Positions 1 through 11,446 of a stretch of DNA of 64,000 bases are shown piece by piece; position 1 is the stretch's first letter, and each line of letters opens with the position of its first letter. The translations under genes and the position numbers were made by a program. The notes beneath the pieces were generated by a model that saw only the letters and a program-made list of their open reading frames with translations, was not told where the DNA came from and made no database searches. The DNA comes from an uncultured Microbacteriaceae bacterium. GTDB lineage: Bacteria > Actinomycetota > Actinomycetes > Actinomycetales > Microbacteriaceae. Location of the stretch: NCBI GenBank assembly GCA_947487835.1, contig CANKXX010000003.1, forward strand, positions 496,001-560,000, given 5' to 3'.

Positions 1-799
1 CGGAGTGGCCCGTGTTGTCAAAGATGTTCCAGGCGACGCGTCCCCCCGTCGTTCCTTCGCGGATGTCGATGCCCTCCGCGGACGTGTTCGTGAAGCTCGT
101 GCTCTCGATGCGCACGTAGTCGGAGCGGTCGGGCGTGCCGGCCGCGCCGGTGACCGCAGGCCAGTCCTCCTGCGCGCTGCCGACGTAGACGCCCTCGCCC
201 GCGCCGGCACTGGCCAGGCCGGTGTCGCTGATGGCCGAGTTCCGCACGGTGACGTAGGCGCTGTTCTTCCGGACGTGGATGCCGCGCGCGCCGACCGAGG
301 TCACGCCGAGGTCCTCGAGCACGGAGTTGTCGGAGTCGGTCAGGACGATGCCGGCGGGCGACCGCGTCACGGAGAAGCCGGAGAGCAGCCACGCCTTGCC
401 GGTCAGCGTGAGCGCGGGCTCGGTGCCCGTCAGTGCGCCGGTGGTGAGCACGGCGTCCCGCGAACCCCGGAGCGTGATGGGCTCCGCCTTCGTTCCGGAG
501 CGCGCCGACCGGAAGGCGCCGGTGTACGTGCCGTCGCGCAGGCTGATCACCTGGCCGGGCACGGCGGCGTCCAGCGCGGCGCGGAGCTGCGCGGCGGTGG
601 AGACCACAACCTCGGCGGACGTGGCCGCGACCGCCGCAGCCGGGACCGGCGCCGCGGCGGCAGCCGTCATCGGCGCGAGCGCGACGACGGAGGCGGCGGC
701 GAGGGCCACCACGGTGCGGAGGACGCCGTTGCGGGAGGCGTCGGGGGCGGACAGCGGACGGCGCCGCGGCGCGGCCGCGGCTCGGAGGTGGCGGGGCAC
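1..799 (-). CDS. Secreted right-handed beta-helix protein, 3' end cut by window
   Basis: The frame read leftwards from the GTG at 799 stays open to position 1 (266 codons), so the C-terminus lies outside the window. A basic N-terminus is followed by a hydrophobic Ala/Val stretch ending in an Ala-rich AxA-type cleavage region, so I infer Sec export. The mature part begins STAAQLRAALDAAVPGQVIS and LRDGTYTG, the usual opening of chondroitinase B/alginate lyase-like (PL6) and NosD-like beta-helix proteins. Short degenerate turns of the kind SAYVTVRNSAISDTG follow. A GAGAAAG ribosome-binding site sits about 10 bases upstream. Polysaccharide binding or lysis is likely but no catalytic residues can be assigned. 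The annotated frame is not the longest open one; the longer overlapping frames are Arg/His-rich shadows. Confidence 0.72.
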   Translation of the reverse strand, partial: MPRHLRAAAAPRRRPLSAPDASRNGVLRTVVALAAASVVALAPMTAAAAAPVPAAAVAATSAEVVVSTAAQLRAALDAAVPGQVISLRDGTYTGAFRSARSGTKAEPITLRGSRDAVLTTGALTGTEPALTLTGKAWLLSGFSVTRSPAGIVLTDSDNSVLEDLGVTSVGARGIHVRKNSAYVTVRNSAISDTGLASAGAGEGVYVGSAQEDWPAVTGAAGTPDRSDYVRIESTSFTNTSAEGIDIREGTTGGRVAWNIFDNTGHS

Positions 800-1104
800 G
801 TGGGGGGCTCTTTCTCGAGTCGTCGGCCCGGGATGGGTGGGCCCGGGCGCGCGGCCGAACGAGGTGATCCCCCATTCACCGGCATGCGCGAGTATCCGGC
901 ACCCGAAGAACGAACGCAAGCCCTGGACAACCACGGATTCTGTGCATCTGCCGAGACCCGTGGGCGAGACGCTCCTCACGTCGTTCGCCGCGTCGCTCAC
1001 CGACCCCCGCGGGCGACGGGCTCCGCCCCCGCCGCACGGCATCGGGCCCGCCGGAACGCGTCCGACGGGCCCGATCGTGCCGGTCGCTCGGCGACCGGTG
1101 CGTG
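800..1104. other. Intergenic region, 305 bp
   Basis: This spacer lies upstream of the beta-helix gene and downstream of the sugar ABC operon, both on the minus strand. It contains the terminator-like hairpin listed at 1042-1074. I see no convincing promoter hexamers and no supported gene. Confidence 0.5.
1042..1074 (-). terminator. Hairpin terminator after the ABC operon
   Basis: TCGGGCCCG (1042-1050) and CGGGCCCGA (1066-1074) are perfect 9-bp arms, with an inner CGGA/TCCG pairing around an ACGCG loop. It lies about 30 bases past the stop of the binding-protein gene. There is no T-tract, as is common for GC-rich actinobacterial terminators. Confidence 0.6.
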
Positions 1105-4839
<3,735 letters not shown>

Positions 4840-4843
<4 letters not shown>

Positions 4844-5481
4844 TGCTGCACCTCGATGGACACGGGGACGACGGACACGAGCTGAGGGTTCACGCGCAGG
4901 AAGGTGCCGGTCACGGTCACCGTCTTCCCGGCGGCGGCGGCGGCGTCGAAGTCCGCGAGCACCTCCTCGCGCACGCGGTTGTTCAACTCGGTACCGACCT
5001 GCTGGTACTCCAGCTGGTTCGTGAACTCATTGAACGAGACCGTGCCGCTCACGTCGCGCAGCGCGGTGCCGTTCAACGCGGGCCCGATCTGGACCTGCAC
5101 GACGGTGCCCTCCGGCATCCCCTCGACGGTCAGGGGCAGCACGGGCGGCGTCGCCTCGCCGGCGACGCCGCTGAAGGTCACGGGGAACGCGAACGCGCTG
5201 CTCGCGCCGGACGTGTTGCCGAGCTCCGCCTCGTCCGCGCCCGTCTCCAGCTGGGTCACGAGGCCGGGCAGCTCGACGGCATTGTCCTCGACGTAGGCCG
5301 CGATCTCGTCGTACCGCTCGGCCGCGTAGTCCACGGGGTCGAAGTCGCCCTGCTCGGCGGCGGCGACCTCCTCGGTGCTGACGACCTTCACGCTCATGGC
5401 CGCGAAGACCAGCACGGCGACGGCGAGCACCGCCAGCACCATCCACGCGCGGAGCCGGGGGCGGGCCTGGGTACCGGTCAT
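4840..5481 (-). CDS. DUF2291 family exported/membrane-anchored protein
   Basis: The 213-residue product has one N-terminal membrane segment (LAVLAVAVLVFAAMSVKVV, about residues 18-36) and an extracytoplasmic domain of the DUF2291 family. Proteins of this family are commonly encoded beside ribose-type sugar ABC transporters, and here it is the first gene of that operon, overlapping the ATPase gene by four bases. Its biochemical role is unknown; an accessory function in sugar capture or transporter assembly is only an inference. I chose the ATG at 5481 because AAGGAG lies at a suitable distance upstream; the same frame also opens at 5550 but without a ribosome-binding site. Confidence 0.8.
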
Positions 5482-5542
5482 CGTCGTCGCTCCTTCGCGT
5501 AACGTGCGGGGACCCGGGCGACGCACTGCACGCGGGCTGAAG

Positions 5543-5564
5543 CGTTTCACCGCGAGGTGAAACG
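5543..5564. promoter_or_regulatory. Operator-like inverted repeat upstream of ABC operon
   Basis: CGTTTCACC (5543-5551) and GGTGAAACG (5556-5564) form perfect 9-bp arms around GCGA. The half-site GGTGAA recurs in the -35-overlapping palindrome 35 bases upstream, suggesting two sites for one repressor, this one just downstream of the predicted transcription start. Confidence 0.55.
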
Positions 5565-5596
5565 GGCAGCGCCATACTCCCAGCGCACCCGAATCC

Positions 5597-5611
5597 TGTC
5601 AACCGGTTCAC
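5597..5611 (-). promoter_or_regulatory. Promoter -35 with overlapping LacI-type palindrome
   Basis: On the minus strand TTGACA (5602-5597) is a perfect -35 box; a weak -10 GAGTAT lies 17 bases downstream at 5579-5574. The -35 box is embedded in GTGAACCGGTTGAC (5611-5598), a near-perfect palindrome with an AACCGGTT core like LacI-family operators. It would drive the DUF2291-ATPase-permease-lipoprotein operon. Confidence 0.55.
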
Positions 5612-5696
5612 CAATTTGTGACCCGGAGGCCGTCTCCTCGGTGCCGGGCCCGCATCCCGGTCGGTCAGGACCGCTCCCGGGTCGTGTCCGGGCAGC

Positions 5697-5728
5697 AAAA
5701 AAGGCTCCCGATGCTTCGGGAGCCTTTT
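5697..5728 (-). terminator. Intrinsic terminator after tRNA-Leu
   Basis: GGCTCCCG (5703-5710) and CGGGAGCC (5717-5724) form a perfect 8-bp stem with a 6-base loop. On the minus strand it is followed by six T residues and begins just after the tRNA. The AAAAAA/TTTT flanks make it potentially bidirectional. Confidence 0.85.
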
Positions 5729-5733
5729 CGTGG

Positions 5734-5817
5734 TGCGCGAGGGGGGACTTGAACCCCCATGCCCTCACGGGCACACGGACCTGAACCGTGCGCGTCTGCC
5801 AATTTCGCCACTCGCGC
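5734..5817 (-). tRNA. tRNA-Leu(CAG)
   Basis: The 84-base gene folds as a class II tRNA. The acceptor stem is GCGCGAG/CTCGCGC with discriminator A, the anticodon loop is TTCAGGT between CACGG and CCGTG, a short variable arm (GCCCGTGAGGGC) is present, and the T loop is TTCAAGT. The CCA end is not encoded. A terminator follows directly. Confidence 0.95.
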
Positions 5818-6025
5818 GTGACCAGGAAGGAGATTAGCACGACCGGCAGGATCGGCCGTAATCGCGCCCGCCCGCACCTCTATATAGGTGTGGCGCGACC
5901 GACCGTACGGGACGCCGGCACCGATCCCGCGAGGGCCGCCGCGCAGCGCGGCGGGGCCCCGATTCAACGGCCTTCCACACGACCCGGCTAACATTCTGGT
6001 AGCCATCGCACAGATCGGGACACCA

Positions 6026-6754
6026 TTGGGCATTCTGGACAGCTTTGAGAAAGGTCTCGAGCGCGCCGTCAACGGCGCCTTCGCGAAGACCTTCAAGTCC
6101 GGTCTGCAGCCCCTCGAGATCACCGCGGCGCTCCGCCGCGAGCTCGACACCAAGGCGGCCGTGGTCGACCGCGACCGCATCCTCGTGCCCAACCGCTTCA
6201 CGGCCCGCATGTCGGAGCCGGACTACGAGCGCATGACGGGCCTCGGTGAGACGCTGAAGGATGAGCTGATCCAGGCGACCCAGCGGCACGCGACCGCCCA
6301 GGGCTACCAGTTCCCGGGCGGCATCTCCATCGCCTTCCGGCGTGACACGTCGCTGCCCGAGGGCGTCCTCGCGCTCGACTCCGAGAGCGTCAAGGGAACG
6401 GTCGCCTGGAACGCCGTGCTCGACATCGGCGGCAAGCGGCACCGGCTCACCAAGCCACGCACGGTCATCGGTCGCGGCAGCGACGCGGACATCACGGTGG
6501 ACGACACCGGCATCTCCCGCAAGCACGTCGAGATCAGCTGGGACGGCAGCCGCGGCCAGGTGACCGACCTCGGCTCGACCAACGGATCGAAGCTCAACGG
6601 CGAGCGCGTGAACCGCGCCGCCCTCGCGCCGGACTCTGTCATCCAGATCGGCCGCACCACCATCGTGTTCCGCCTGCTGCCCGAGGCGTCCGACGACCGG
6701 AGCTCCGTCGACGACGCCACCCGGCGCCACGACGGATTCTGGGGAGTGTCGTGA
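6026..6754 (+). CDS. fhaA: FhaA-like protein, DUF3662 plus FHA domain
   Basis: The 242-residue product has an N-terminal DUF3662 domain (about 1-115) and a C-terminal forkhead-associated domain (about 140-225) with the phosphothreonine-binding signature VIGRGSDADITVDD, then SRKHVEI and STNGSKLNG. In mycobacteria FhaA is a Ser/Thr-kinase partner that binds phosphorylated MurJ and regulates peptidoglycan synthesis. I chose the TTG at 6026 because the sequence from there, LGILDSFEKGLERAVNGAF, matches the usual start of the family; no good ATG or GTG exists nearby. A possible -10 TAACAT lies at 5989-5994. It is the first gene of the fha-pstP-rodA-pbpA-pkn operon. Confidence 0.9.
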   Translation: MGILDSFEKGLERAVNGAFAKTFKSGLQPLEITAALRRELDTKAAVVDRDRILVPNRFTARMSEPDYERMTGLGETLKDELIQATQRHATAQGYQFPGGISIAFRRDTSLPEGVLALDSESVKGTVAWNAVLDIGGKRHRLTKPRTVIGRGSDADITVDDTGISRKHVEISWDGSRGQVTDLGSTNGSKLNGERVNRAALAPDSVIQIGRTTIVFRLLPEASDDRSSVDDATRRHDGFWGVS

Positions 6755-7353
6755 ACGGCGAGCTGACCCTCCTCCTGCTGCGGCTCGCGTTCCTCGCCCT
6801 GCTGTGGCTCTTCGTGTTCGGCATCGTCTACGCGCTCCGCACGGACCTCTTCGGGCAGCGGGTGCGCCGCCTCCCCACCGACGCGGCGCAGCAGCAGGTC
6901 GCGCCCGTGGCCGCGTCCGCTCCCGCCCCGCAGGTCTCGCCGTTCCAGACCAGCCCGGGCAGGCCCGCACCGGCCCGCCAGTCCGCGCCGATCTCGAGCC
7001 TGCCCGACGGACCGAACATGTCGCGGCCCGGTCACGAGGGCCCGATCAAGGCGACGACGACGAGCGCGCGCCGCATCGTCATCACCGGCGGTCCGCGCGC
7101 CGGCCTGGAGATCGCCCTGCAGCCCGAGCCGCTGACCATCGGCCGCTCCAGCGAGTCGGGCCTCGTCATCCGCGACGACTACACCTCGACGCACCACGCC
7201 CGGCTCCTGCTCTGGAACGACGAGTGGATGATCCAGGACCTCGACTCGACGAACGGGACGTTCCTCGCCGGCAAGCGCGTGCACGCGCCCGTCCAGGTCC
7301 CGCTGAACACGCCGATCAAGGTCGGCGCCACGACGTTCGAGCTCCGGCGGTAG
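6751..7353 (+). CDS. fhaB: FhaB-like membrane-anchored FHA protein
   Basis: The 200-residue product starts with one membrane segment (LTLLLLRLAFLALLWLFVFG), continues through a Pro/Ala-rich linker and ends in an FHA domain (about 110-198) with LTIGRSSESGLVI, STHHARLL and DSTNGTFLAG. The conserved Thr-containing linker segment before the FHA domain is where mycobacterial FhaB (FipA) is phosphorylated. The GTG start overlaps the fhaA stop by four bases. FHA proteins dock phosphothreonine peptides, so the likely partners are the kinases encoded downstream in the same operon and division proteins. Confidence 0.9.
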   Translation: MNGELTLLLLRLAFLALLWLFVFGIVYALRTDLFGQRVRRLPTDAAQQQVAPVAASAPAPQVSPFQTSPGRPAPARQSAPISSLPDGPNMSRPGHEGPIKATTTSARRIVITGGPRAGLEIALQPEPLTIGRSSESGLVIRDDYTSTHHARLLLWNDEWMIQDLDSTNGTFLAGKRVHAPVQVPLNTPIKVGATTFELRR

Positions 7354-7357
7354 GTGG

Positions 7358-8602
7358 ATGGCGACAACCACGAAGGCCGCGGCCGTATCCCACGTCGGCA
7401 AAGTCCGATCGAACAACCAGGATTCCGGCTTCGCGGGCCGCCAGCTGTTCGTCGTCGCCGACGGCATGGGCGGCCACGCGGGCGGCGACGTGGCGTCGGC
7501 CATCGCGGTGACCCGCGTCCGCGACATCGACAGCACGCAGTTCGCCACGGCGAGCGACGCGGAGAGCGCACTGCAGGCCGCGCTCCTCGCCGCGAACTCC
7601 GTGATCGCCGAGACCGTCTACGAGCACCCCGAGCTCACCGGCATGGGCACCACCGTGAGCGCGATCCTCCGGGTCGGCGACACGGTCGCCCTCGCCCACA
7701 TCGGCGACTCCCGCATCTACCTCTGGCGCGACGACGAGCTCGTGCAGGTGACGAGCGACCACACCTTCGTGCAGCGGCTCGTCGACAGCGGCCGCATCAC
7801 CCCGGAGGAGGCGCTGACCCACCCGCGGCGCTCGGTGCTCATGCGCGTCCTCGGCGACGTCGACGCCCACCCCGAGGTGGACACCCGGGTGCTCGACACC
7901 CGGCCGGGCGACCGCTGGCTGCTCTGCTCCGACGGCCTCAGCAGCTACGTGCCCGAGGAACTCATCACCAGGACCCTCGACGCCGGCCTCGACACCTACG
8001 AGACGGCCGACCAGCTGGTGCGGCACTCCCTCGACCACGGCGCCCCGGACAACGTGACCGTCGTGCTCGTGGATGTGCACGACGGCAACGGCGCGGGCGG
8101 CCCGACGCTGACGGTCGGCTCCGCGTCCGCCCCGATCGCGTTCGACAGCGAGTCCGGCCGCCGGCCGGTGCGCCTGCCGAACCTCCTGCTGCACCCCCTC
8201 CGCGTCACCGGCGTGCGACAGACCCAGTTCGAGCCGGAGTCGGACGAGTACCTCGAGGCGCTCATCGCCGAGGACAGGCGCCGGGCGCTCCGCCGCAAGA
8301 TCACCTGGTCGGTCGGCATCATCGTCATCGCCATCGCGATCCTGATCGCCGTTATCTTCGGCTACCAGTGGACGCAGAGCCGCTACTACGTCGGCGTGGC
8401 CGACGGCACCGTCGCCATCTACCGCGGGGTACAGCAGGGCATCGGCCCCATCCCGCTCTCCAGCGTGCACGAGGTTACCGACGTGCGGCTGGACGACCTC
8501 GGCGCCTTCTACCAGGGGCAGGTGGAGCGCACCATCAACGCCGACTCCCTGGGCGAGGCCGAGGACATCGTCGACCGACTGCGGACGGATGCCGATGAGT
8601 GA
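7358..8602 (+). CDS. pstP: PP2C-family Ser/Thr protein phosphatase PstP
   Basis: The 414-residue protein has a PP2C catalytic domain over residues 1-240 with the metal-binding motifs VRSNNQDSG, VVADGMGGHAGGD, IGDSRIYLW, CSDGLSSYV and PDNVTVVLVD. A single membrane segment near 312-334 (IIVIAIAILIAVIFGY) separates it from a roughly 80-residue extracellular domain. This layout is that of actinobacterial PstP, which reverses phosphorylation by PknA and PknB. Its gene lies between the FHA and SEDS genes in the conserved order, which supports a role in the same growth and division control circuit. Confidence 0.95.
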   Translation: MATTTKAAAVSHVGKVRSNNQDSGFAGRQLFVVADGMGGHAGGDVASAIAVTRVRDIDSTQFATASDAESALQAALLAANSVIAETVYEHPELTGMGTTVSAILRVGDTVALAHIGDSRIYLWRDDELVQVTSDHTFVQRLVDSGRITPEEALTHPRRSVLMRVLGDVDAHPEVDTRVLDTRPGDRWLLCSDGLSSYVPEELITRTLDAGLDTYETADQLVRHSLDHGAPDNVTVVLVDVHDGNGAGGPTLTVGSASAPIAFDSESGRRPVRLPNLLLHPLRVTGVRQTQFEPESDEYLEALIAEDRRRALRRKITWSVGIIVIAIAILIAVIFGYQWTQSRYYVGVADGTVAIYRGVQQGIGPIPLSSVHEVTDVRLDDLGAFYQGQVERTINADSLGEAEDIVDRLRTDADE

Positions 8603-9989
8603 CGCCGTGACCGAAATGATCTCTCGCGACCAGCAGCGGCCCGTCGACAAAGCCGCCGGCGTCAACGTGCCCCGGCGCCTGCGCAACCTCGAGCTGGTGC
8701 TCGTGCTCTTCGCGTCCGCCATCAACGGCGGCGCGCTCTACCTCGTGCAGCTCGGCGCGATCGGCGCCTTCGACTCCAGCTTCTTCCTGCCCGCCATGGG
8801 CCTCGCGGTGCTCGTGCTCGGCATGCACGTCGCGCTGCGCTTCATCGCGCCGCACGCGGACCCGTTCATCCTGCCCATCGCGACCCTGCTCAACGGGCTC
8901 GGCATCGCCGGCATCTACCGCCTCGACCTCGCCTACGGCGTGGCCGGCTGGGAGAGCGTGGCCGTGCGGCAGGTCGTCTGGACCGGACTCGCCATCGCCG
9001 TGGCCATCGTGGTGCTCGTGCTGCTGCGGAACCACCGCGTGCTGCAGCGCTACCGCTACAGCGCCATGTTCGTCGGGCTGGTGCTGCTCCTGCTGCCGAT
9101 GCTGCCGCTCATCGGGCGGGAGATCAACGGCGCCCGGGTCTGGATCGGCATCGGCTCCTTCTCGTTCCAGCCGGGTGAGATCGCGAAGATCGCGCTGGCG
9201 ATCTTCTTCGCCGGCTACCTCGTGACCGCCCGCGACTCGCTCTCGATGGTGGGCGCGAAGTTCCTGGGGATGCGCTTCCCCCGGGTGCGCGACCTCGGTC
9301 CCATCCTCGTGATCTGGGCGGCCGCCATGGCGGTGCTGGTGTTCCAGCGCGACCTCGGCACGTCGCTTCTCTACTTCGGCCTGTTCGTCGTGATGATCTA
9401 CGTCGCCACGGGCCGGCTCAGCTGGGTGCTGCTCGGCATGCTGCTGTTCGTCGGCGGCGCCATGGCCGCCGCGCAACTCGGCTACGTCGGCGGGCGGCTG
9501 AACGCGTGGCTCACGCCGTTCGACCAGACCGTGTACGACGCCCAGGGCGGCAGCTACCAGCTCGTCACCGGGTTGTTCGGGCTCGCCCACGGCGGACTCC
9601 TCGGCACGGGTCTCGGCCAGGGCATGCCCCATGTCACGCCGCTCGCCAACAGCGACTTCATCATCGCCAGCCTCGGCGAGGAGCTCGGCCTGGCCGGGCT
9701 GTTCGCGATCCTGGCGCTCTACCTCCTGTTCGTCTCGCGCGGGTTCCGCATCGGCTTCGCCGGGCAGGACGACTTCGGCAAGCTCCTCAGCATCGGCCTG
9801 TCGTTCGTCGTGGCCCTGCAGGTCTTCATCGTCATCGGCGGCGTCACGCGGGTGATCCCGCTCACCGGCCTGACCACGCCGTTCATGGCGGCGGGCGGTT
9901 CGTCGCTGCTGGCGAACTGGATCATCGCCGCGGTCCTCCTGCGGCTGTCCGACACCGTGCGCAACCAGCCCCGGGCGGTGGTGCAGTAG
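8589..9989 (+). CDS. rodA: SEDS peptidoglycan glycosyltransferase RodA/FtsW family
   Basis: The 466-residue protein has about ten membrane segments and SEDS-family landmarks, including WIGIGSFSFQPGEIAKIALA, FQRDLGTSLLYF and TPFMAAGGSS. SEDS proteins polymerise lipid II together with a partner class B penicillin-binding protein, here encoded immediately downstream (pbpA). The gene overlaps the pstP stop by 14 bases if the ATG at 8589 is used; a second ATG at 8595 is equally possible. The order pstP-rodA-pbpA-pknA-pknB identifies it as the elongation-type RodA copy rather than the FtsW of the dcw cluster, although the family alone does not decide this. Confidence 0.92.
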   Translation: MPMSDAVTEMISRDQQRPVDKAAGVNVPRRLRNLELVLVLFASAINGGALYLVQLGAIGAFDSSFFLPAMGLAVLVLGMHVALRFIAPHADPFILPIATLLNGLGIAGIYRLDLAYGVAGWESVAVRQVVWTGLAIAVAIVVLVLLRNHRVLQRYRYSAMFVGLVLLLLPMLPLIGREINGARVWIGIGSFSFQPGEIAKIALAIFFAGYLVTARDSLSMVGAKFLGMRFPRVRDLGPILVIWAAAMAVLVFQRDLGTSLLYFGLFVVMIYVATGRLSWVLLGMLLFVGGAMAAAQLGYVGGRLNAWLTPFDQTVYDAQGGSYQLVTGLFGLAHGGLLGTGLGQGMPHVTPLANSDFIIASLGEELGLAGLFAILALYLLFVSRGFRIGFAGQDDFGKLLSIGLSFVVALQVFIVIGGVTRVIPLTGLTTPFMAAGGSSLLANWIIAAVLLRLSDTVRNQPRAVVQ

Positions 9990-11446
9990 TGAACCGGGAG
10001 CTCAAGCGGGTGAGCGGCATCGTGCTGCTGATGTTCCTCGCCCTGTTCGTGTCCACCACCTCCATCCAGGTGTTCCAGGCCGACGGCCTGCGGCAGGACG
10101 ACCGCAACCGGCGCGCGGTGCTCGAGAGCTACTCGACCGAGCGGGGCCAGATCCTCGTGGACGGTCAGGCGATCGCCCAGTCCCAGCCGGTCGACGACCA
10201 GTACAGGTTCCTCCGCACCTACGCCGCGGGCGACCTCTACTCGGCGGTCACCGGATACTTCACGCTCGGCCAGGGCTCGTCGGGGCTCGAGGACGCGCTG
10301 AACAACGAGCTGAGCGGAACGGCGGACGCACAGTTCCTCGACGGCATCAACCGCCTCATCACCGGCCAGGACCCGAAGGGCGCGTCGGTCGAGCTGACCA
10401 TCGACCCGGCGGCGCAGCAGGCGGCCTACGACGCGCTCGGAGAGAACTCGGGAGCCGTCGTGGCGATCGCGCCGAAGACGGGCGCGATCCTCGCCATGGT
10501 GTCGAAGCGCTCCTACGACCCGAATCTTCTCGCGGTGCACGACCCGGACCAGGTGCTCTCCTCCTACCGCGCGCTCGAGTCCGATCCGGCGGACCCGCTG
10601 CAGAACCGGGCCATCGCGGGCGACCTGAACCCGCCCGGCTCGGTGTTCAAGCTCGTGGTCACGGCCGCCGCGCTCGAGAGCGGCGACTACACGCCCGACA
10701 GCACCTTCCCGAACCCGGCGACGTTCCCCCTGCCCGGCACGGAGTCCGTCGTCACGAACTCGGGCGAGGGCGCCTGCGGGAGCCTGGAGACGGTGACGCT
10801 CCGCGACGCCCTCCGGCTCTCCTGCAACATCCCGTTCAGCGAGCTCGGCATCTCGATGGGCGACGGCGCGATCCGCGACATGGCCGAGGGGTTCGGCTTC
10901 AACCAGTCCGTGGAGGTGCCGATGACGTCGACGGCGAGCGTGTACCCCACCGATGCCCTGGGCGACGCCGAGACGGCGCTGACCGCCTTCGGCCAGCAGA
11001 ACGTGCGCGCGACCCCCCTGCAGATCGCGATGGTGTCCGCGGGCATCGCCAACGGTGGCGACGTCATGCGACCCACCCTCGTGGAGAGCGTGCTGGCTCC
11101 CGACCTGCGCGAGATCCGTGGACTCGATCCGAGCGTGTTCGGCTCGCCGATCGGGGAGGACACGGCGGCCACGCTGACCGACCTCATGGTCAACAACGTC
11201 GAGGACGGCGTGGCAAGCAATGCAAGAATAGGAGGCGTCAGCGTGGCCGGTAAGACAGGAACAGCGGAGAACGGTACGGGCGAGCCCTACAGCCTCTGGT
11301 TCACCGGATTCGCCCCGGCTGACGACCCCGAGGTCGCGGTGGCCGTGGTGGTCGAGAACGGTGGCGGTCAAGGACAGTCCGGCAGGGGCAACACCCTCGC
11401 CGCGCCGATCGCGAAGCGAGTACTAGAGGCGGTGCTGAACAAATGA
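9989..11446 (+). CDS. pbpA: Class B penicillin-binding protein PbpA
   Basis: The 485-residue transpeptidase has an N-terminal membrane anchor (IVLLMFLALFVSTTSIQVF) and a dimerisation region, then the transpeptidase domain with SxxK at S218 (PPGSVFK), the SCN triad member and KTG at K422-G424 (AGKTGTAE). It crosslinks peptidoglycan made by the preceding SEDS protein. The GTG at 9989 overlaps the rodA TAG by one base, so I prefer it over the longer open frame upstream, whose translation is Arg-rich noise. The stop overlaps the start of the pknA-like kinase gene. Confidence 0.94.
   Translation: MNRELKRVSGIVLLMFLALFVSTTSIQVFQADGLRQDDRNRRAVLESYSTERGQILVDGQAIAQSQPVDDQYRFLRTYAAGDLYSAVTGYFTLGQGSSGLEDALNNELSGTADAQFLDGINRLITGQDPKGASVELTIDPAAQQAAYDALGENSGAVVAIAPKTGAILAMVSKRSYDPNLLAVHDPDQVLSSYRALESDPADPLQNRAIAGDLNPPGSVFKLVVTAAALESGDYTPDSTFPNPATFPLPGTESVVTNSGEGACGSLETVTLRDALRLSCNIPFSELGISMGDGAIRDMAEGFGFNQSVEVPMTSTASVYPTDALGDAETALTAFGQQNVRATPLQIAMVSAGIANGGDVMRPTLVESVLAPDLREIRGLDPSVFGSPIGEDTAATLTDLMVNNVEDGVASNARIGGVSVAGKTGTAENGTGEPYSLWFTGFAPADDPEVAVAVVVENGGGQGQSGRGNTLAAPIAKRVLEAVLNK

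Noticed and set aside
18-875. 285-codon minus-strand frame over the beta-helix gene
   Set aside because: The translation is Arg/His-rich and out of phase with the beta-helix frame, which has a signal peptide and repeats.
5543-5564. Possible parS site near the ABC promoter
   Set aside because: The half-sites GTTTCAC and GTGAAAC are present, but six bases are inserted between them, which would prevent ParB recognition. It fits a transcription-factor operator better.
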